Below, piece after piece: positions 53,098 through 61,569 of a stretch of DNA of 64,000 nt. Positions within the stretch are counted from its first letter, which is position 1; the number at the start of each line of letters is the position of its first letter. The DNA is taken from contig NZ_JAJJNF010000006.1 in assembly GCF_021245805.1 (NCBI RefSeq), positions 1-64,000 of the forward strand, written 5' to 3'. Both the position numbers and the translations under genes were made by a program. The notes under the pieces are model-generated. The model searched no databases and was not told the origin of the DNA. It was given only the letters and a program-made list of their open reading frames with translations. Source of the stretch: Mangrovimonas futianensis (GTDB lineage: Bacteria; Bacteroidota; Bacteroidia; Flavobacteriales; Flavobacteriaceae).

Positions 53098-53105
53098 TAA
53101 CTTTG
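53098..53105 (+). promoter_or_regulatory. -7 box for the small membrane protein pair and mutL
   Basis: TAACTTTG, exact match. The TTG at its end (53103) is in frame with the first small gene but is not a possible start for the same reason as at 51745, so the ATG at 53130 is preferred. The leader would be about 21 bases. Confidence 0.55.
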
Positions 53106-53129
53106 AGGTTAAACAAAGGAAGCTTTGGT

Positions 53130-53351
53130 ATGCTTTTTGGACAACGAAAGAACAAACAGTTCAATTATAAATCAAGATTTAATACTGACAAAGAATCTGC
53201 TTCGGAAGATAAACCCAAATTTGAATTTCATTGGGCCGAAGAGAGCAAACTGAGACAGCAAAAGGCGAGTAAAATTTTTTCACTCCCTATACTAGTCTTG
53301 TTTTTGGCTATGATTTTGATTCTTTGGTTTGTTCTAAGTCGTTATGAATAA
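53130..53351 (+). CDS. Small single-span membrane protein, paralogue of 53360
   Basis: A 73-residue protein from ATG 53130. It begins MLFGQRKNKQFNYKSRF, a basic stretch also found in the next gene, then a charged middle part (EDKPKFEFHWAEESKLRQQKASK) and one C-terminal membrane segment (FSLPILVLFLAMILILWFVL, about 50-69). The basic N-terminal half is probably cytosolic. No family function is known to me. It is the first of two related genes just upstream of mutL, and its position after ribH is shared with many flavobacteria, from memory. Confidence 0.7.
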   Translation: MLFGQRKNKQFNYKSRFNTDKESASEDKPKFEFHWAEESKLRQQKASKIFSLPILVLFLAMILILWFVLSRYE

Positions 53352-53359
53352 TCAGCGTT

Positions 53360-53641
53360 ATGGGTATTTTCAAGCAAAGAAAGAATAAGAAATTTAGTTA
53401 CACACCTCGACATTATCAAGGGGAAGGTAATCCCTTTGAGATTAAGCATAAGTTTGATGAATATAGAAAGACTGTTGGTAATGCAGGTGGTATTAAAGGT
53501 AAATTCAACGATGCCTTGGATGATTACAAAAACAACGTTGATGAAAAAGCGAACAAACGCGTTTTAATTATAATCGGTATCCTTATTTTACTCTTCCTTA
53601 TTTTCATAGAGTTTGATTTGTCAATTTTCTTTAAAAGCTAA
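53360..53641 (+). CDS. Small single-span membrane protein, paralogue of 53130
   Basis: A 93-residue protein starting MGIFKQRKNKKFSYTPRHYQ, clearly alike to the gene just upstream (x-F-x-Q-R-K-N-K-x-F-x-Y). A middle segment of about 50 residues is polar and helical (EYRKTVGNAGGIKGKFNDALDDYKNN), followed by a membrane segment (VLIIIGILILLFLIFIEF) at the C-terminus. No enzyme motif is present, so a ribH-derived name for it would be wrong. Its stop overlaps the mutL ATG by one base (TAATG), which couples the two. Confidence 0.72.
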   Translation: MGIFKQRKNKKFSYTPRHYQGEGNPFEIKHKFDEYRKTVGNAGGIKGKFNDALDDYKNNVDEKANKRVLIIIGILILLFLIFIEFDLSIFFKS

Positions 53642-55509
53642 TGGCAGATATCATTCAGTTATTACCAGATCATGTTGCCAATCAAATAGCAGCAGGTGAA
53701 GTTGTTCAAAGACCTTCATCCGTTGTTAAGGAATTGATGGAAAATGCTATAGATGCTGGTGCTTCTACAATAAAACTGGTCATAAAAGACGCAGGTAAAA
53801 CTTTGATTCAGGTCATTGATGATGGCTCCGGTATGAGTGCTACCGATGCTAGGTTGAGTTTTGAGCGTCATGCTACTTCTAAAATTCGCTCTGCTGAAGA
53901 TTTATTTCAATTACACACCAAAGGATTTCGAGGAGAGGCCCTGGCCAGTATTGCGGCTATCGCTCATGTAGAAATGAAAACAAAGCAGGATTCCAATGAT
54001 TTGGGAATCCATTTAATTATAGAAGGAAGTGAAGTAGTTTCCCAAGAGGTTATTGTTACTCCTGATGGAACGTCCATTGCTGTTAAAAACCTTTTTTATA
54101 ACATTCCTGCCAGACGAAATTTTTTAAAATCCAATCAGGTGGAGTTACGTCATGTAATTGATGAATTCCATCGGGTGGCATTGCCTCATCCGCAAATAAA
54201 ATTTGTTCTTATTCATAATGGTAGTGAGGTCTTCAATTTGCCTTCCAGTAATTTTAGGCAGCGGGTAGTCAATATCTTTGGAAGTAAGACCAATGAGAAA
54301 TTGGTGCCTGTAAATGAAGAAACCGAAGTCTTAAAAATTGATGGTTTTGTTGGGAAACCGGAGTTTTCAAAAAAAACCAGAGGTGAGCAATTCTTTTTTG
54401 TGAATGATCGCTTTATTAAAAGCAATTACTTAAATCATGCTATTTCCTCGGCTTTTGAAGGATTGTTAAAAGACGGGCATCATGCCAGTTACTTTTTATT
54501 TCTTCAAGTTGACCCCAAATCGATAGATATTAATATTCATCCCACCAAAACGGAGATCAAGTTTGATGATGAGCACACATTATATGCCATTTTAAGAGCC
54601 TCGGTAAAACATAGCTTGGGACAATTTAATGTAGCTCCTATTTTAGATTTTGAAAGGGATTCCAATTTGGATACCCCTTATAACTATCAGAACAAGGAAG
54701 TGAATACACCTCGTATTGAAGTGGATAGTAATTTTAACCCCTTTGCTTCCAGCTCCAGTAAAATTAGCAGCAAGCAAACCCAAACTGCTTTTTCACGAAA
54801 GCAGACTCCAAATGATTGGGAAAGTTTGTACGTAGGTTTAAAAGATGAAGATGCAGATGAAGAGCCTTCCAAAGAGTTTACTGAAATACGATTTGAAAGT
54901 GAAGAGCAAACCCTTTCAGTTTTTGATGAGGTGTCTCATGTAGATAAGGTGTATGCTACCTATCAATTGCATAATAAGTACATAGTCAGTCCTATCAAAT
55001 CGGGAATGTTATTGATAGATCAAAATAAGGCACACCAAAGGGTTTTATATGAAGATTTTCTTCAGAATATTACCGTTAAAGAGAGTGTTAGCCAGCAATT
55101 ATTGTTTCCAGTAGAATTGCATTTTACACCTCAGGAAATTGAGATTATTAAGCAAGTTCGTGAAGATTTGGAATATGCTGGTTTTATCTTTTCTAATTTT
55201 GAAGTAGATAGAATAGAAATTTCAGGGGTTCCTGTGAATGTGCCATCTAGTGAGGTGACTCTTATTTTGGAGCAGATAATAAGTGATATTGAAAATGATA
55301 TTCCAGACAGTTGCTTTAGTGCAGCCGATTTGTTGGCCAAATCCATGGCTAAAAGTTTATCGGTCAAAACAGGACAATCTTTATCAATAGAAGAACAGGA
55401 ACATTTGGTAAATAGGTTGTTTGGGTGTAAAGAACCTAATATGACCCCTAATAATAGGCCAACTTTCGTGACCATGAGTATGGAAGAGTTGGACAAAAAG
55501 TTTATTTAG
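53641..55509 (+). CDS. mutL: DNA mismatch repair protein MutL
   Basis: A 622-residue GHKL ATPase that links MutS to downstream nucleases. The ATPase motifs are VKELMENAIDAGAS, IDDGSGM and RHATSKI with TKGFRGEALASIAA. The C-terminal region has LLIDQNKAHQRVLYEDF, aligned with the endonuclease metal motif DQHAxxERxxxE but with H to N and E to Q, and TPNNRPTFV in place of the C-x-H-G-R-P motif. The ATPase half looks intact. It is coupled to the small membrane protein gene upstream. Confidence 0.95.
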   Translation: MADIIQLLPDHVANQIAAGEVVQRPSSVVKELMENAIDAGASTIKLVIKDAGKTLIQVIDDGSGMSATDARLSFERHATSKIRSAEDLFQLHTKGFRGEALASIAAIAHVEMKTKQDSNDLGIHLIIEGSEVVSQEVIVTPDGTSIAVKNLFYNIPARRNFLKSNQVELRHVIDEFHRVALPHPQIKFVLIHNGSEVFNLPSSNFRQRVVNIFGSKTNEKLVPVNEETEVLKIDGFVGKPEFSKKTRGEQFFFVNDRFIKSNYLNHAISSAFEGLLKDGHHASYFLFLQVDPKSIDINIHPTKTEIKFDDEHTLYAILRASVKHSLGQFNVAPILDFERDSNLDTPYNYQNKEVNTPRIEVDSNFNPFASSSSKISSKQTQTAFSRKQTPNDWESLYVGLKDEDADEEPSKEFTEIRFESEEQTLSVFDEVSHVDKVYATYQLHNKYIVSPIKSGMLLIDQNKAHQRVLYEDFLQNITVKESVSQQLLFPVELHFTPQEIEIIKQVREDLEYAGFIFSNFEVDRIEISGVPVNVPSSEVTLILEQIISDIENDIPDSCFSAADLLAKSMAKSLSVKTGQSLSIEEQEHLVNRLFGCKEPNMTPNNRPTFVTMSMEELDKKFI

Positions 55510-55520
55510 AATACAAACAA

Positions 55521-56348
55521 ATGAATTTAAGAATTTCAGAAACCGTCAAGCATTTACTGATCATTAATGTGGTCATGTTTATAGGAACCATGACGGTAGC
55601 CAATGGTGCTTTTTACGATTGGTTTGCTTTATATTTTCCCATTAACGATGCTTTTAGACCATGGCAAATCATTACTCACATGTTTATGCATGGAGGTTTG
55701 ACCCATATTTTGTTTAATATGTTTGCTTTATGGATGTTTGGTACACCTGTAGAACAACGTTTAGGGTCCAAAAAGTTTTTATTTATTTACTTTTCAGCCG
55801 GATTGGGAGCAGCATTGTTTCAATTAGGATATTATTATTGGGATTATTTTCAAATGTTACAGCCGTTATTGGATGCTGGTCTTTCCAAAGAAGCTATCAC
55901 CGATATTGTAAATTTTAATATCGTTAGTGGTAATCAATATAGTGGTGCATTATTAAAGGATCAATTGATACCTTATTTGAATGAGCATAGCTATTCGACA
56001 AGCATGGTTACACAAGAGACGTTTACCAATTTGTTTGAAGCCAATGTCATGATTAATAATGGGTCCATGGTGGGAGCTTCGGGATGTATCATGGGGATTT
56101 TAGCAGCCTTTGGAGTTTTATATCCAGAAGCTAAGTTGATGATGATCTTTTTGCCAATCCCAATTAAAGCCAAATATTTTATTCCAGGGATCATCTTATT
56201 GGACCTAATTTCAGCACTAACTGGACATTCGTTCTTTAGCCCAAGTAATACGGCTTATATGGCTCACGTGGGTGGAGCGTTGGTTGGCTTTTTCATTATG
56301 TGGTATTGGAGAAAGAATCAGTTTAATAATAATAGATGGGATCTATGA
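55521..56348 (+). CDS. Rhomboid family intramembrane serine protease, first of a pair
   Basis: A 275-residue polytopic membrane protein. The catalytic Ser is in MVGASGCIMGILAAFG (GASG), and the catalytic His in MAHVGGALVGF (A-H-x-x-G). HxxxN is in GLTHILFNMFALWMFG. There are about six membrane segments, plus an unusual soluble insert of about 80 residues between the second and catalytic helix (about 110-190). All signature residues of an active protease are present. It overlaps the next rhomboid gene by four bases (ATGA). Confidence 0.9.
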   Translation: MNLRISETVKHLLIINVVMFIGTMTVANGAFYDWFALYFPINDAFRPWQIITHMFMHGGLTHILFNMFALWMFGTPVEQRLGSKKFLFIYFSAGLGAALFQLGYYYWDYFQMLQPLLDAGLSKEAITDIVNFNIVSGNQYSGALLKDQLIPYLNEHSYSTSMVTQETFTNLFEANVMINNGSMVGASGCIMGILAAFGVLYPEAKLMMIFLPIPIKAKYFIPGIILLDLISALTGHSFFSPSNTAYMAHVGGALVGFFIMWYWRKNQFNNNRWDL

Positions 56349-57220
56349 CATCCTTAAATCAAGACATATCCAGTAAGTTAAAAAACCTTAACGGCCTAGA
56401 AAAATTGATTGCTGTTAATGTGGTCGTTTTTTTAATTGTAACCATTATAAGGGCACTAGTTGGTCGTTTTATGATTTTGGATTGGTTGGAATTGCCAAGT
56501 GATTTCTACAGTTTCCTTATCAAACCATGGACTTTAGTTACCTACTCTTTTTTACATTATGATTTCTTTCATATCCTATTCAACATGCTCTGGCTGTATT
56601 TTGTGGGTAAAATGTTCTTGACTCTTTTCAATGTCAAACTGGGAATGAACGTCTATTTTTTGGGGGCCATATCTGGAGGGTTGCTTTATCTGTTAGGATA
56701 TAATGTGATACCTTCTTTTTTCTCTGGACCAAGCCGATTAGTTGGTGCTTCTGCAGCAGTAAGAGCCTTGCTGATTTTTATCTGTGCCTATTCGCCATTT
56801 ATGGATGTTCGTATGTTTACCTTTAAAATCAAACTATGGCATATTGGAGTGGCCGTGGTTGCTATAGATATTCTTGGGCTTTTCGGAGTCAATTCAGGAG
56901 GGAATTTAGCTCATTTGGGAGGTGCGATTTTAGGGTATGGTTATGCCGTACAACTTCGTAAAGGCAATGATATAGGGAAGGGGTTTGAAAAAATGATGGA
57001 CTCTCTGTCTAGTTTATTTTCAAAAAAGGAAAAGTCTCCCTTGCGAACCGTTCATAAAACCAGAGGAAGAAAGGAAAAAATGGCAGGATATTCAAAGGAG
57101 GAATTCAGTGAATTCAATACCCAAAAGAAAATCGATGTCATTTTGGATAAGATTAGTAAAAGTGGTTATGATAGTTTAACGAAGGAGGAAAAAGATTTTT
57201 TGTTTAGAGCAGGTAAATAA
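56345..57220 (+). CDS. Rhomboid family intramembrane serine protease, second of a pair
   Basis: A 291-residue protein read from ATG 56345, the ATGA overlap with its neighbour; an ATG nine bases upstream is also in frame. The catalytic Ser is in RLVGASAAVRALL and the His in LAHLGGAILGYGYA; FFHILFNMLWLYFVG holds the H-x-x-x-N. The C-terminal 80 residues are soluble, basic then acidic (KEKSPLRTVHKTRGRKEKMAGYSKEEFSEF), a DUF6576-like tail. Both rhomboids look active but differ in insert and tail, so they may cut different substrates. Confidence 0.88.
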   Translation: MTSLNQDISSKLKNLNGLEKLIAVNVVVFLIVTIIRALVGRFMILDWLELPSDFYSFLIKPWTLVTYSFLHYDFFHILFNMLWLYFVGKMFLTLFNVKLGMNVYFLGAISGGLLYLLGYNVIPSFFSGPSRLVGASAAVRALLIFICAYSPFMDVRMFTFKIKLWHIGVAVVAIDILGLFGVNSGGNLAHLGGAILGYGYAVQLRKGNDIGKGFEKMMDSLSSLFSKKEKSPLRTVHKTRGRKEKMAGYSKEEFSEFNTQKKIDVILDKISKSGYDSLTKEEKDFLFRAGK

Positions 57221-57234
57221 TTAACTTTCCCCTT

Positions 57235-58257
57235 ATGAAAGGACTCAAGTGGTTTGATAAACTTATCTATTTCTTAAATGCGCTTTTGGCCTTTGCTCTC
57301 TTACTATCTTACATACTTCCGTACCTGCCACCCAAAACATTCGCCATATTATCTGTATTGAGCCTAGGAGTTCCCTTATTGATAATGGTTAATGTGATTT
57401 TTTTATTTTATTGGTTGGTCAAGCTTAAAAAGCAGTTGCTTTTATCCCTCTTGGTCTTATTGGTTGGCTATTTCTTTTTGGGAGGTCTGTATAAAATATC
57501 TTCTGAAGAGGAAGTGACATCATCCGACTTGTCGGTCATGAATTATAATGTACGACTTTTCAATGTATATGAATGGATTCCCAGAAAAGGAGTGGAAAAT
57601 GATATTGTCTCATTTATCAAGGATAAAAGCCCTGATATTTTGAGTATTCAGGAATACCATCCACACAAAAGTATCGATTTGTCTTTTTATAAATATAAGT
57701 TTGAAAATGTATCTGGACAACGTGTCAAATACGGCCAGGTTATTTTTTCGAAACATCCCATTATTAATTCGGGGTCTATTGAATTTCCAAACACCTTTAA
57801 CAATGCAATTTATGCTGATGTGGTAAAGGGTAAAGATACCGTCAGGATATATAATTTACACTTACAATCCTTGGGGATAGATCCAAATATCGATCACCTT
57901 AAAAAGGAGGATTCTGAAAAATTATTTGGGCATGTAGGGAATACGTTCAAGATGCAACAGTCTCAAGCTGAATTATTTTTAAAGCACAAGGCTAGTTGTC
58001 CGTATAAAATGATTGTATGTGGCGATTTCAATAATACAGCTTTCTCCTATGTTTATAGAAATATTAAGGGAGATTTAAAGGATGCTTTTACAGAAGAAGG
58101 AAATGGTTTTGGACGAACCTATAATTTTAAATTTTTTCCCATTCGGATTGATTTTATCCTAAATGATCAATCCATTGAAGTAGAATCCTTTAAAACCTTT
58201 GATGAAAACTACTCAGACCATTACCCTATCATGGCTAGATTAAAATTGGGAGAGTAA
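57235..58257 (+). CDS. Endonuclease/exonuclease/phosphatase family protein, membrane-anchored
   Basis: A 340-residue protein. Three hydrophobic helices (about residues 10-85) precede the EEP domain, whose motifs are MNYNVRLFNV (Asn), ILSIQEYHP (Glu), IVCGDFNNTAFSYVYR (D-x-N), RIDFILND and YSDHYPIMARL (Asp-His). Members include sphingomyelinases, phosphatases and DNases. The membrane anchor suggests phospholipid or nucleic-acid substrates at the envelope. Its end overlaps the convergent DUF6122 gene by 18 bases. Confidence 0.88.
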   Translation: MKGLKWFDKLIYFLNALLAFALLLSYILPYLPPKTFAILSVLSLGVPLLIMVNVIFLFYWLVKLKKQLLLSLLVLLVGYFFLGGLYKISSEEEVTSSDLSVMNYNVRLFNVYEWIPRKGVENDIVSFIKDKSPDILSIQEYHPHKSIDLSFYKYKFENVSGQRVKYGQVIFSKHPIINSGSIEFPNTFNNAIYADVVKGKDTVRIYNLHLQSLGIDPNIDHLKKEDSEKLFGHVGNTFKMQQSQAELFLKHKASCPYKMIVCGDFNNTAFSYVYRNIKGDLKDAFTEEGNGFGRTYNFKFFPIRIDFILNDQSIEVESFKTFDENYSDHYPIMARLKLGE

Positions 58258-58551
58258 ACAATCCACGCCATCTGATAGCATATGGATGATTAAACCCAGC
58301 GCCACCAGTCTTGCTTTTTTGGGGATAAGCATAAGGAAATAAACAGCTATGGCCCAATACGTATGTAGGGGATGAAAATTAATACTACATCTATTGGGAT
58401 CAAATATGGGAGTCGCCAATAGGTGATCCAAGTCAACCAAAAATGCAGCAATCATTATGAAATAGGCTTTGATCCAATGAGCTCTAAAACCAAAAAAAGC
58501 GACGAATAAAGGAATCAGAAAATGGCAACCGTAGTGAATGAAACCCTGCAT
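58240..58551 (-). CDS. DUF6122 family small membrane protein
   Basis: A 103-residue protein with three to four hydrophobic helices. Conserved His and Asp residues are in HYGCHFLIP, DLDHLLA, FHPLHTYW and IIHMLSDGVDCLL, a set typical of the YdjM-like membrane-bound metal-dependent hydrolase superfamily. It lies immediately beside the WbqC-like gene, with stop and start abutting. Activity is not shown; the pattern of His/Asp across the helices is the only support. Confidence 0.75.
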   Translation of the reverse strand: MQGFIHYGCHFLIPLFVAFFGFRAHWIKAYFIMIAAFLVDLDHLLATPIFDPNRCSINFHPLHTYWAIAVYFLMLIPKKARLVALGLIIHMLSDGVDCLLSQF

Positions 58552-59175
58552 TTAGAATGATATTCTTTGGGATTCCAAATAATTTAAACTGTTCGGACCT
58601 TCATTAAAAAGTAAATCTAAAATACTCAGGTTTTCAATAAATCCGTGTTTGCTTTCAAAGACTTGGGTGTAATGCTCCAAGGCATTTGAAAACTTGTGTT
58701 TGACATTTACCAGCAATCGAAAATCCAAAACGTCTATAGGAGATTTATCATAGGATTCTGTTTTCTGGAAGTCCAAATCCAATTGCAAACAATCACAAAC
58801 AGTATCAATGCATTTAAAATTAAAATCCATTAGATTGTCTACTTTCTCAAAAAAAAGAGGTTTCAACTCATCCTCATAAAACTCAAAAAATGGAGATGTT
58901 TGATAGGCTGATTGCAAGGATTTCCAGTGGTTGAGCTGCCAGTTTTCTTGATCCATGACCATTTGAACTGACTTGTATTTTTTCCGTTCTTTTTGAGAAT
59001 GCCAGACTGGAATGTTTAATAGCAAAGGCCCATTAGCAGCATAAATATATGTTCGGCTTCTTAAAGTTTGTTTTTCAAAATTATCCTCCATTTCCCAAAG
59101 AACCTTATCGGCTTGAACCATAGCTGCAAAATGCGCTATGGTTGGAAAATAGGTTGGATGTAAGAGAACCTTCAT
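58552..59175 (-). CDS. WbqC-like family protein
   Basis: A 207-residue protein of the WbqC/PF08889 type. It begins KVLLHPTYFPTIAHFAAMVQADKVLWE, with RSRTYIYAANGPLLLNIPV and SVQMVMDQENWQLNHWKSLQSAYQTSPFFEFY, the family blocks. WbqC-like genes occur in O-antigen clusters, but no sugar enzyme neighbours are here. In flavobacteria it typically follows lepB, as it does here at 26 bases. Exact reaction unknown. Confidence 0.85.
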   Translation of the reverse strand: MKVLLHPTYFPTIAHFAAMVQADKVLWEMEDNFEKQTLRSRTYIYAANGPLLLNIPVWHSQKERKKYKSVQMVMDQENWQLNHWKSLQSAYQTSPFFEFYEDELKPLFFEKVDNLMDFNFKCIDTVCDCLQLDLDFQKTESYDKSPIDVLDFRLLVNVKHKFSNALEHYTQVFESKHGFIENLSILDLLFNEGPNSLNYLESQRISF

Positions 59176-59200
59176 GTCTTAATAAAGGAATTAGTAGTAC

Positions 59201-60799
59201 CTATGCCTGTTCCTTTTTTCTTTTTCTGAATTTGTTATATCCGTAACCTATAGCCATCAAAATTAGGAATGGAATGAAGTAGGAGGTTGGTTTGCCACTT
59301 CCATTTACGGTTGTAAACAAACGATCCCATCTTATTTTTTCTCCAATACCTTTACCATGTTGGTTATAACTCATCCAAATAAAGACGGGTTTACCAACTA
59401 TATGATCCATGGGAACGTAACCCCAAGAACGAGCGTCTTGTGAATTATGACGGTTATCACCCATCATCCAGTAATAGTCTTGTTTAAATGTATAGGTCGA
59501 AGTTTGTTGTCCGTTTATAAAGATTTGATTGCCTTTAACCTGCAATTCATTGTTTTCATACTCAGTAATCAATCTTTTGTAAAGAGGCAAAACATCCGTG
59601 TTTAACTCAATAGTGGCACCAGCCTTAGGGATGTATAAAGGACCAAAGAAGTCATTATTCCAATTATAGGCTGGATCATGTGGGAACACACTGCCTTCAC
59701 GCTCCCCTTTTTCACGCATCAAAGGTTCTATTTTGGCAACATTAGGGTGGTTCTTAAATTTCTCGACGGTTTCATTAGTGATACCAGGGAAATAACACAC
59801 CGTGTAATTTTGATTGTAATGAGGGAAATCAGTGATGCCATATCGTTTAGACAGTTCGTAATTATCAAACGGGCCATTTTTAGTTTCTACTTTATAGGAG
59901 AATTGTAATTTGGCTCGGTCTGGTAATTCGTTCTTTTGTCCATTAATATATACATAACCGTTACGTACTTCTAAAGAATCTCCAGGAATACCTACACAGC
60001 GTTTTACGTAATTGGTTTCTTTGTCTATTGGTTTTTTATAGGCTCTGTTGGCAGGTTTGTACATGTTGTACAAAGTATCTACAGGCCAATTGAAAACAAC
60101 TATATCATTGCGTTCTACGTTTTGAAATCCAGGTAATCGCAGATAAGGCAATTGAAACTTATTGATAAAGGATGTCTTTTCTTCTTTTGAATTATCGTTG
60201 TATAGATATGATTTTGTTCCTAAAACAGGTATGGTATCATGAACCATTGGAGCTGCAAGAGTAGTCATGGGAATACGAGCGCCATAGTGAAATTTGCTCA
60301 CAAATAAGAAATCACCAACCAATAATGACTTCTCCAGAGAAGAAGTTGGAATGGTATAAGGTTGAATGAAATAGGTGTGAACAATGGTTGCGGCCACAAT
60401 GGCAAATAAAATGGAGCTTACCCAATCTCCAGTTGCTGTTTTAGGATGTAAATCCCTATTTTCAATATAAGTTAGGTTGTCACCGGAATAATTGAGATAG
60501 TAATTATAAAAACCGAGACTTAAAATGGCTAGCCATGTATCTGTAGTAGAGCTTTTTCCAAAACTTCTGGCAGTTTCTACCCAAATTACAGGGAACATGA
60601 TCAAGTTTACTATGGGAAGAAATAGAAGAATGGTCCACCACCAAGGTCTGTTGATGATTTTCATTAAAATGACAGCGTTGTACACAGGGATAAATGCTTC
60701 CCAAGCTTCCCTACCTGCTTTTTGATATAATTTCCAGGTTCCTAATCCATGAATTACTTGAATGATTAGGATAAAAATAAACCACTGTACAAGAGTCAT
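59201..60799 (-). CDS. lepB: Signal peptidase I, long Bacteroidota form
   Basis: A 532-residue S26 protease that removes Sec and Tat signal peptides. The N-terminal ~100 residues form a separate polytopic unit (DUF5684-like, GREAWEAFIPVYNAVILMKI). The catalytic Ser is in YTIPTSSLEKSLLVGD (Ser154) and the catalytic Lys in NYVKRCVGIPGDSLEVRNG; MMGDNRHNSQDARSWGYVPMDHIVG is the C-terminal signature. It is longer than the E. coli enzyme (324 aa) because of the N-terminal unit and inserts between the two catalytic blocks. The reading frame is uninterrupted. Confidence 0.93.
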   Translation of the reverse strand: MTLVQWFIFILIIQVIHGLGTWKLYQKAGREAWEAFIPVYNAVILMKIINRPWWWTILLFLPIVNLIMFPVIWVETARSFGKSSTTDTWLAILSLGFYNYYLNYSGDNLTYIENRDLHPKTATGDWVSSILFAIVAATIVHTYFIQPYTIPTSSLEKSLLVGDFLFVSKFHYGARIPMTTLAAPMVHDTIPVLGTKSYLYNDNSKEEKTSFINKFQLPYLRLPGFQNVERNDIVVFNWPVDTLYNMYKPANRAYKKPIDKETNYVKRCVGIPGDSLEVRNGYVYINGQKNELPDRAKLQFSYKVETKNGPFDNYELSKRYGITDFPHYNQNYTVCYFPGITNETVEKFKNHPNVAKIEPLMREKGEREGSVFPHDPAYNWNNDFFGPLYIPKAGATIELNTDVLPLYKRLITEYENNELQVKGNQIFINGQQTSTYTFKQDYYWMMGDNRHNSQDARSWGYVPMDHIVGKPVFIWMSYNQHGKGIGEKIRWDRLFTTVNGSGKPTSYFIPFLILMAIGYGYNKFRKRKKEQA

Positions 60800-60864
60800 A
60801 ATTATTTTCTTTTATTTTTTGGTTAGTGCAAGAACTGTTAAAATTGTTACTTTTCCAAGAGAAG

Positions 60865-61566
60865 TTAACCAATATTTAACACATCTTTCATGGTGAAAAC
60901 ACCTTTTTTGCCAACCAACCATTCAGCCGCAATAACTGCTCCTAGAGCAAAGCCATCTCTGCTATGTGCTGTGTGGGTCATTTCGATGGTGTCTGTTTTA
61001 CTGCTATATGTAACCGTATGTGTACCGGGCACATTTTCGATTCTTTTGGCTGTAATTGGAACAGCATTTGGTGCTTCTTGATCCAATACCCACTCTGAGT
61101 AATTTTGGTGTTCCTTGATGATGCCTTCGGCAAGAGAAATTGCTGTTCCACTAGGGGCATCCAATTTTTGAGTGTGATGAATTTCTTCCATGGATACTTT
61201 ATACTCATCAAGAGGTCCCATCAATCTGGCTAATGTTCTATTAAGTTCAAAGAAGATGTTCACGCCCAAGCTAAAATTGGAAGCATAAATAAATCCGCCA
61301 TTTTCTTCTTCGCAAAGTGCCACGGCTTTATCATAGTTATGAAGCCACCCTGTAGTTCCCGAAACCACGGGTACACCGTGCTTTAAACAATTGGCGATAT
61401 TAAAAAAGGCTGCATTAGGAACGCTAAAATCTATGGCGACATCTGCTTGAGTGATATCATACCCACCTTCTTCCGAAGTGGCTATAACTATCGAGTGTCC
61501 TCTTTGTTTGGCAATGGCTTCAATTGCTTTTCCCATTCTGCCATATCCTAGAAGCGCTATTTTCAT
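60865..61566 (-). CDS. dapB: 4-hydroxy-tetrahydrodipicolinate reductase
   Basis: A 233-residue NAD(P)H reductase of the lysine/DAP pathway. The coenzyme strand is IALLGYGRMGKAIEAIA, the catalytic segment EEIHHTQKLDAPSGTAIS carries the His/Lys pair, and VVSGTTGW precedes it. It is shorter than E. coli DapB (273), as usual in Bacteroidota. It lies downstream of the DUF5683 gene by three bases and upstream of lepB; with dapD at 22018 it supplies meso-DAP. Confidence 0.95.
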   Translation of the reverse strand: MKIALLGYGRMGKAIEAIAKQRGHSIVIATSEEGGYDITQADVAIDFSVPNAAFFNIANCLKHGVPVVSGTTGWLHNYDKAVALCEEENGGFIYASNFSLGVNIFFELNRTLARLMGPLDEYKVSMEEIHHTQKLDAPSGTAISLAEGIIKEHQNYSEWVLDQEAPNAVPITAKRIENVPGTHTVTYSSKTDTIEMTHTAHSRDGFALGAVIAAEWLVGKKGVFTMKDVLNIG

Positions 61567-61569
61567 AAT

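Noticed and set aside
53360..53641. A riboflavin synthase subunit, because of proximity to ribH
   Set aside because: The protein has one membrane span and no lumazine- or riboflavin-synthase motif; it is related to its neighbour at 53130.
59201..60799. A gene fusion or frameshift in lepB because of its length
   Set aside because: The frame is open and all signature motifs are in order; long LepB is common in Bacteroidota.
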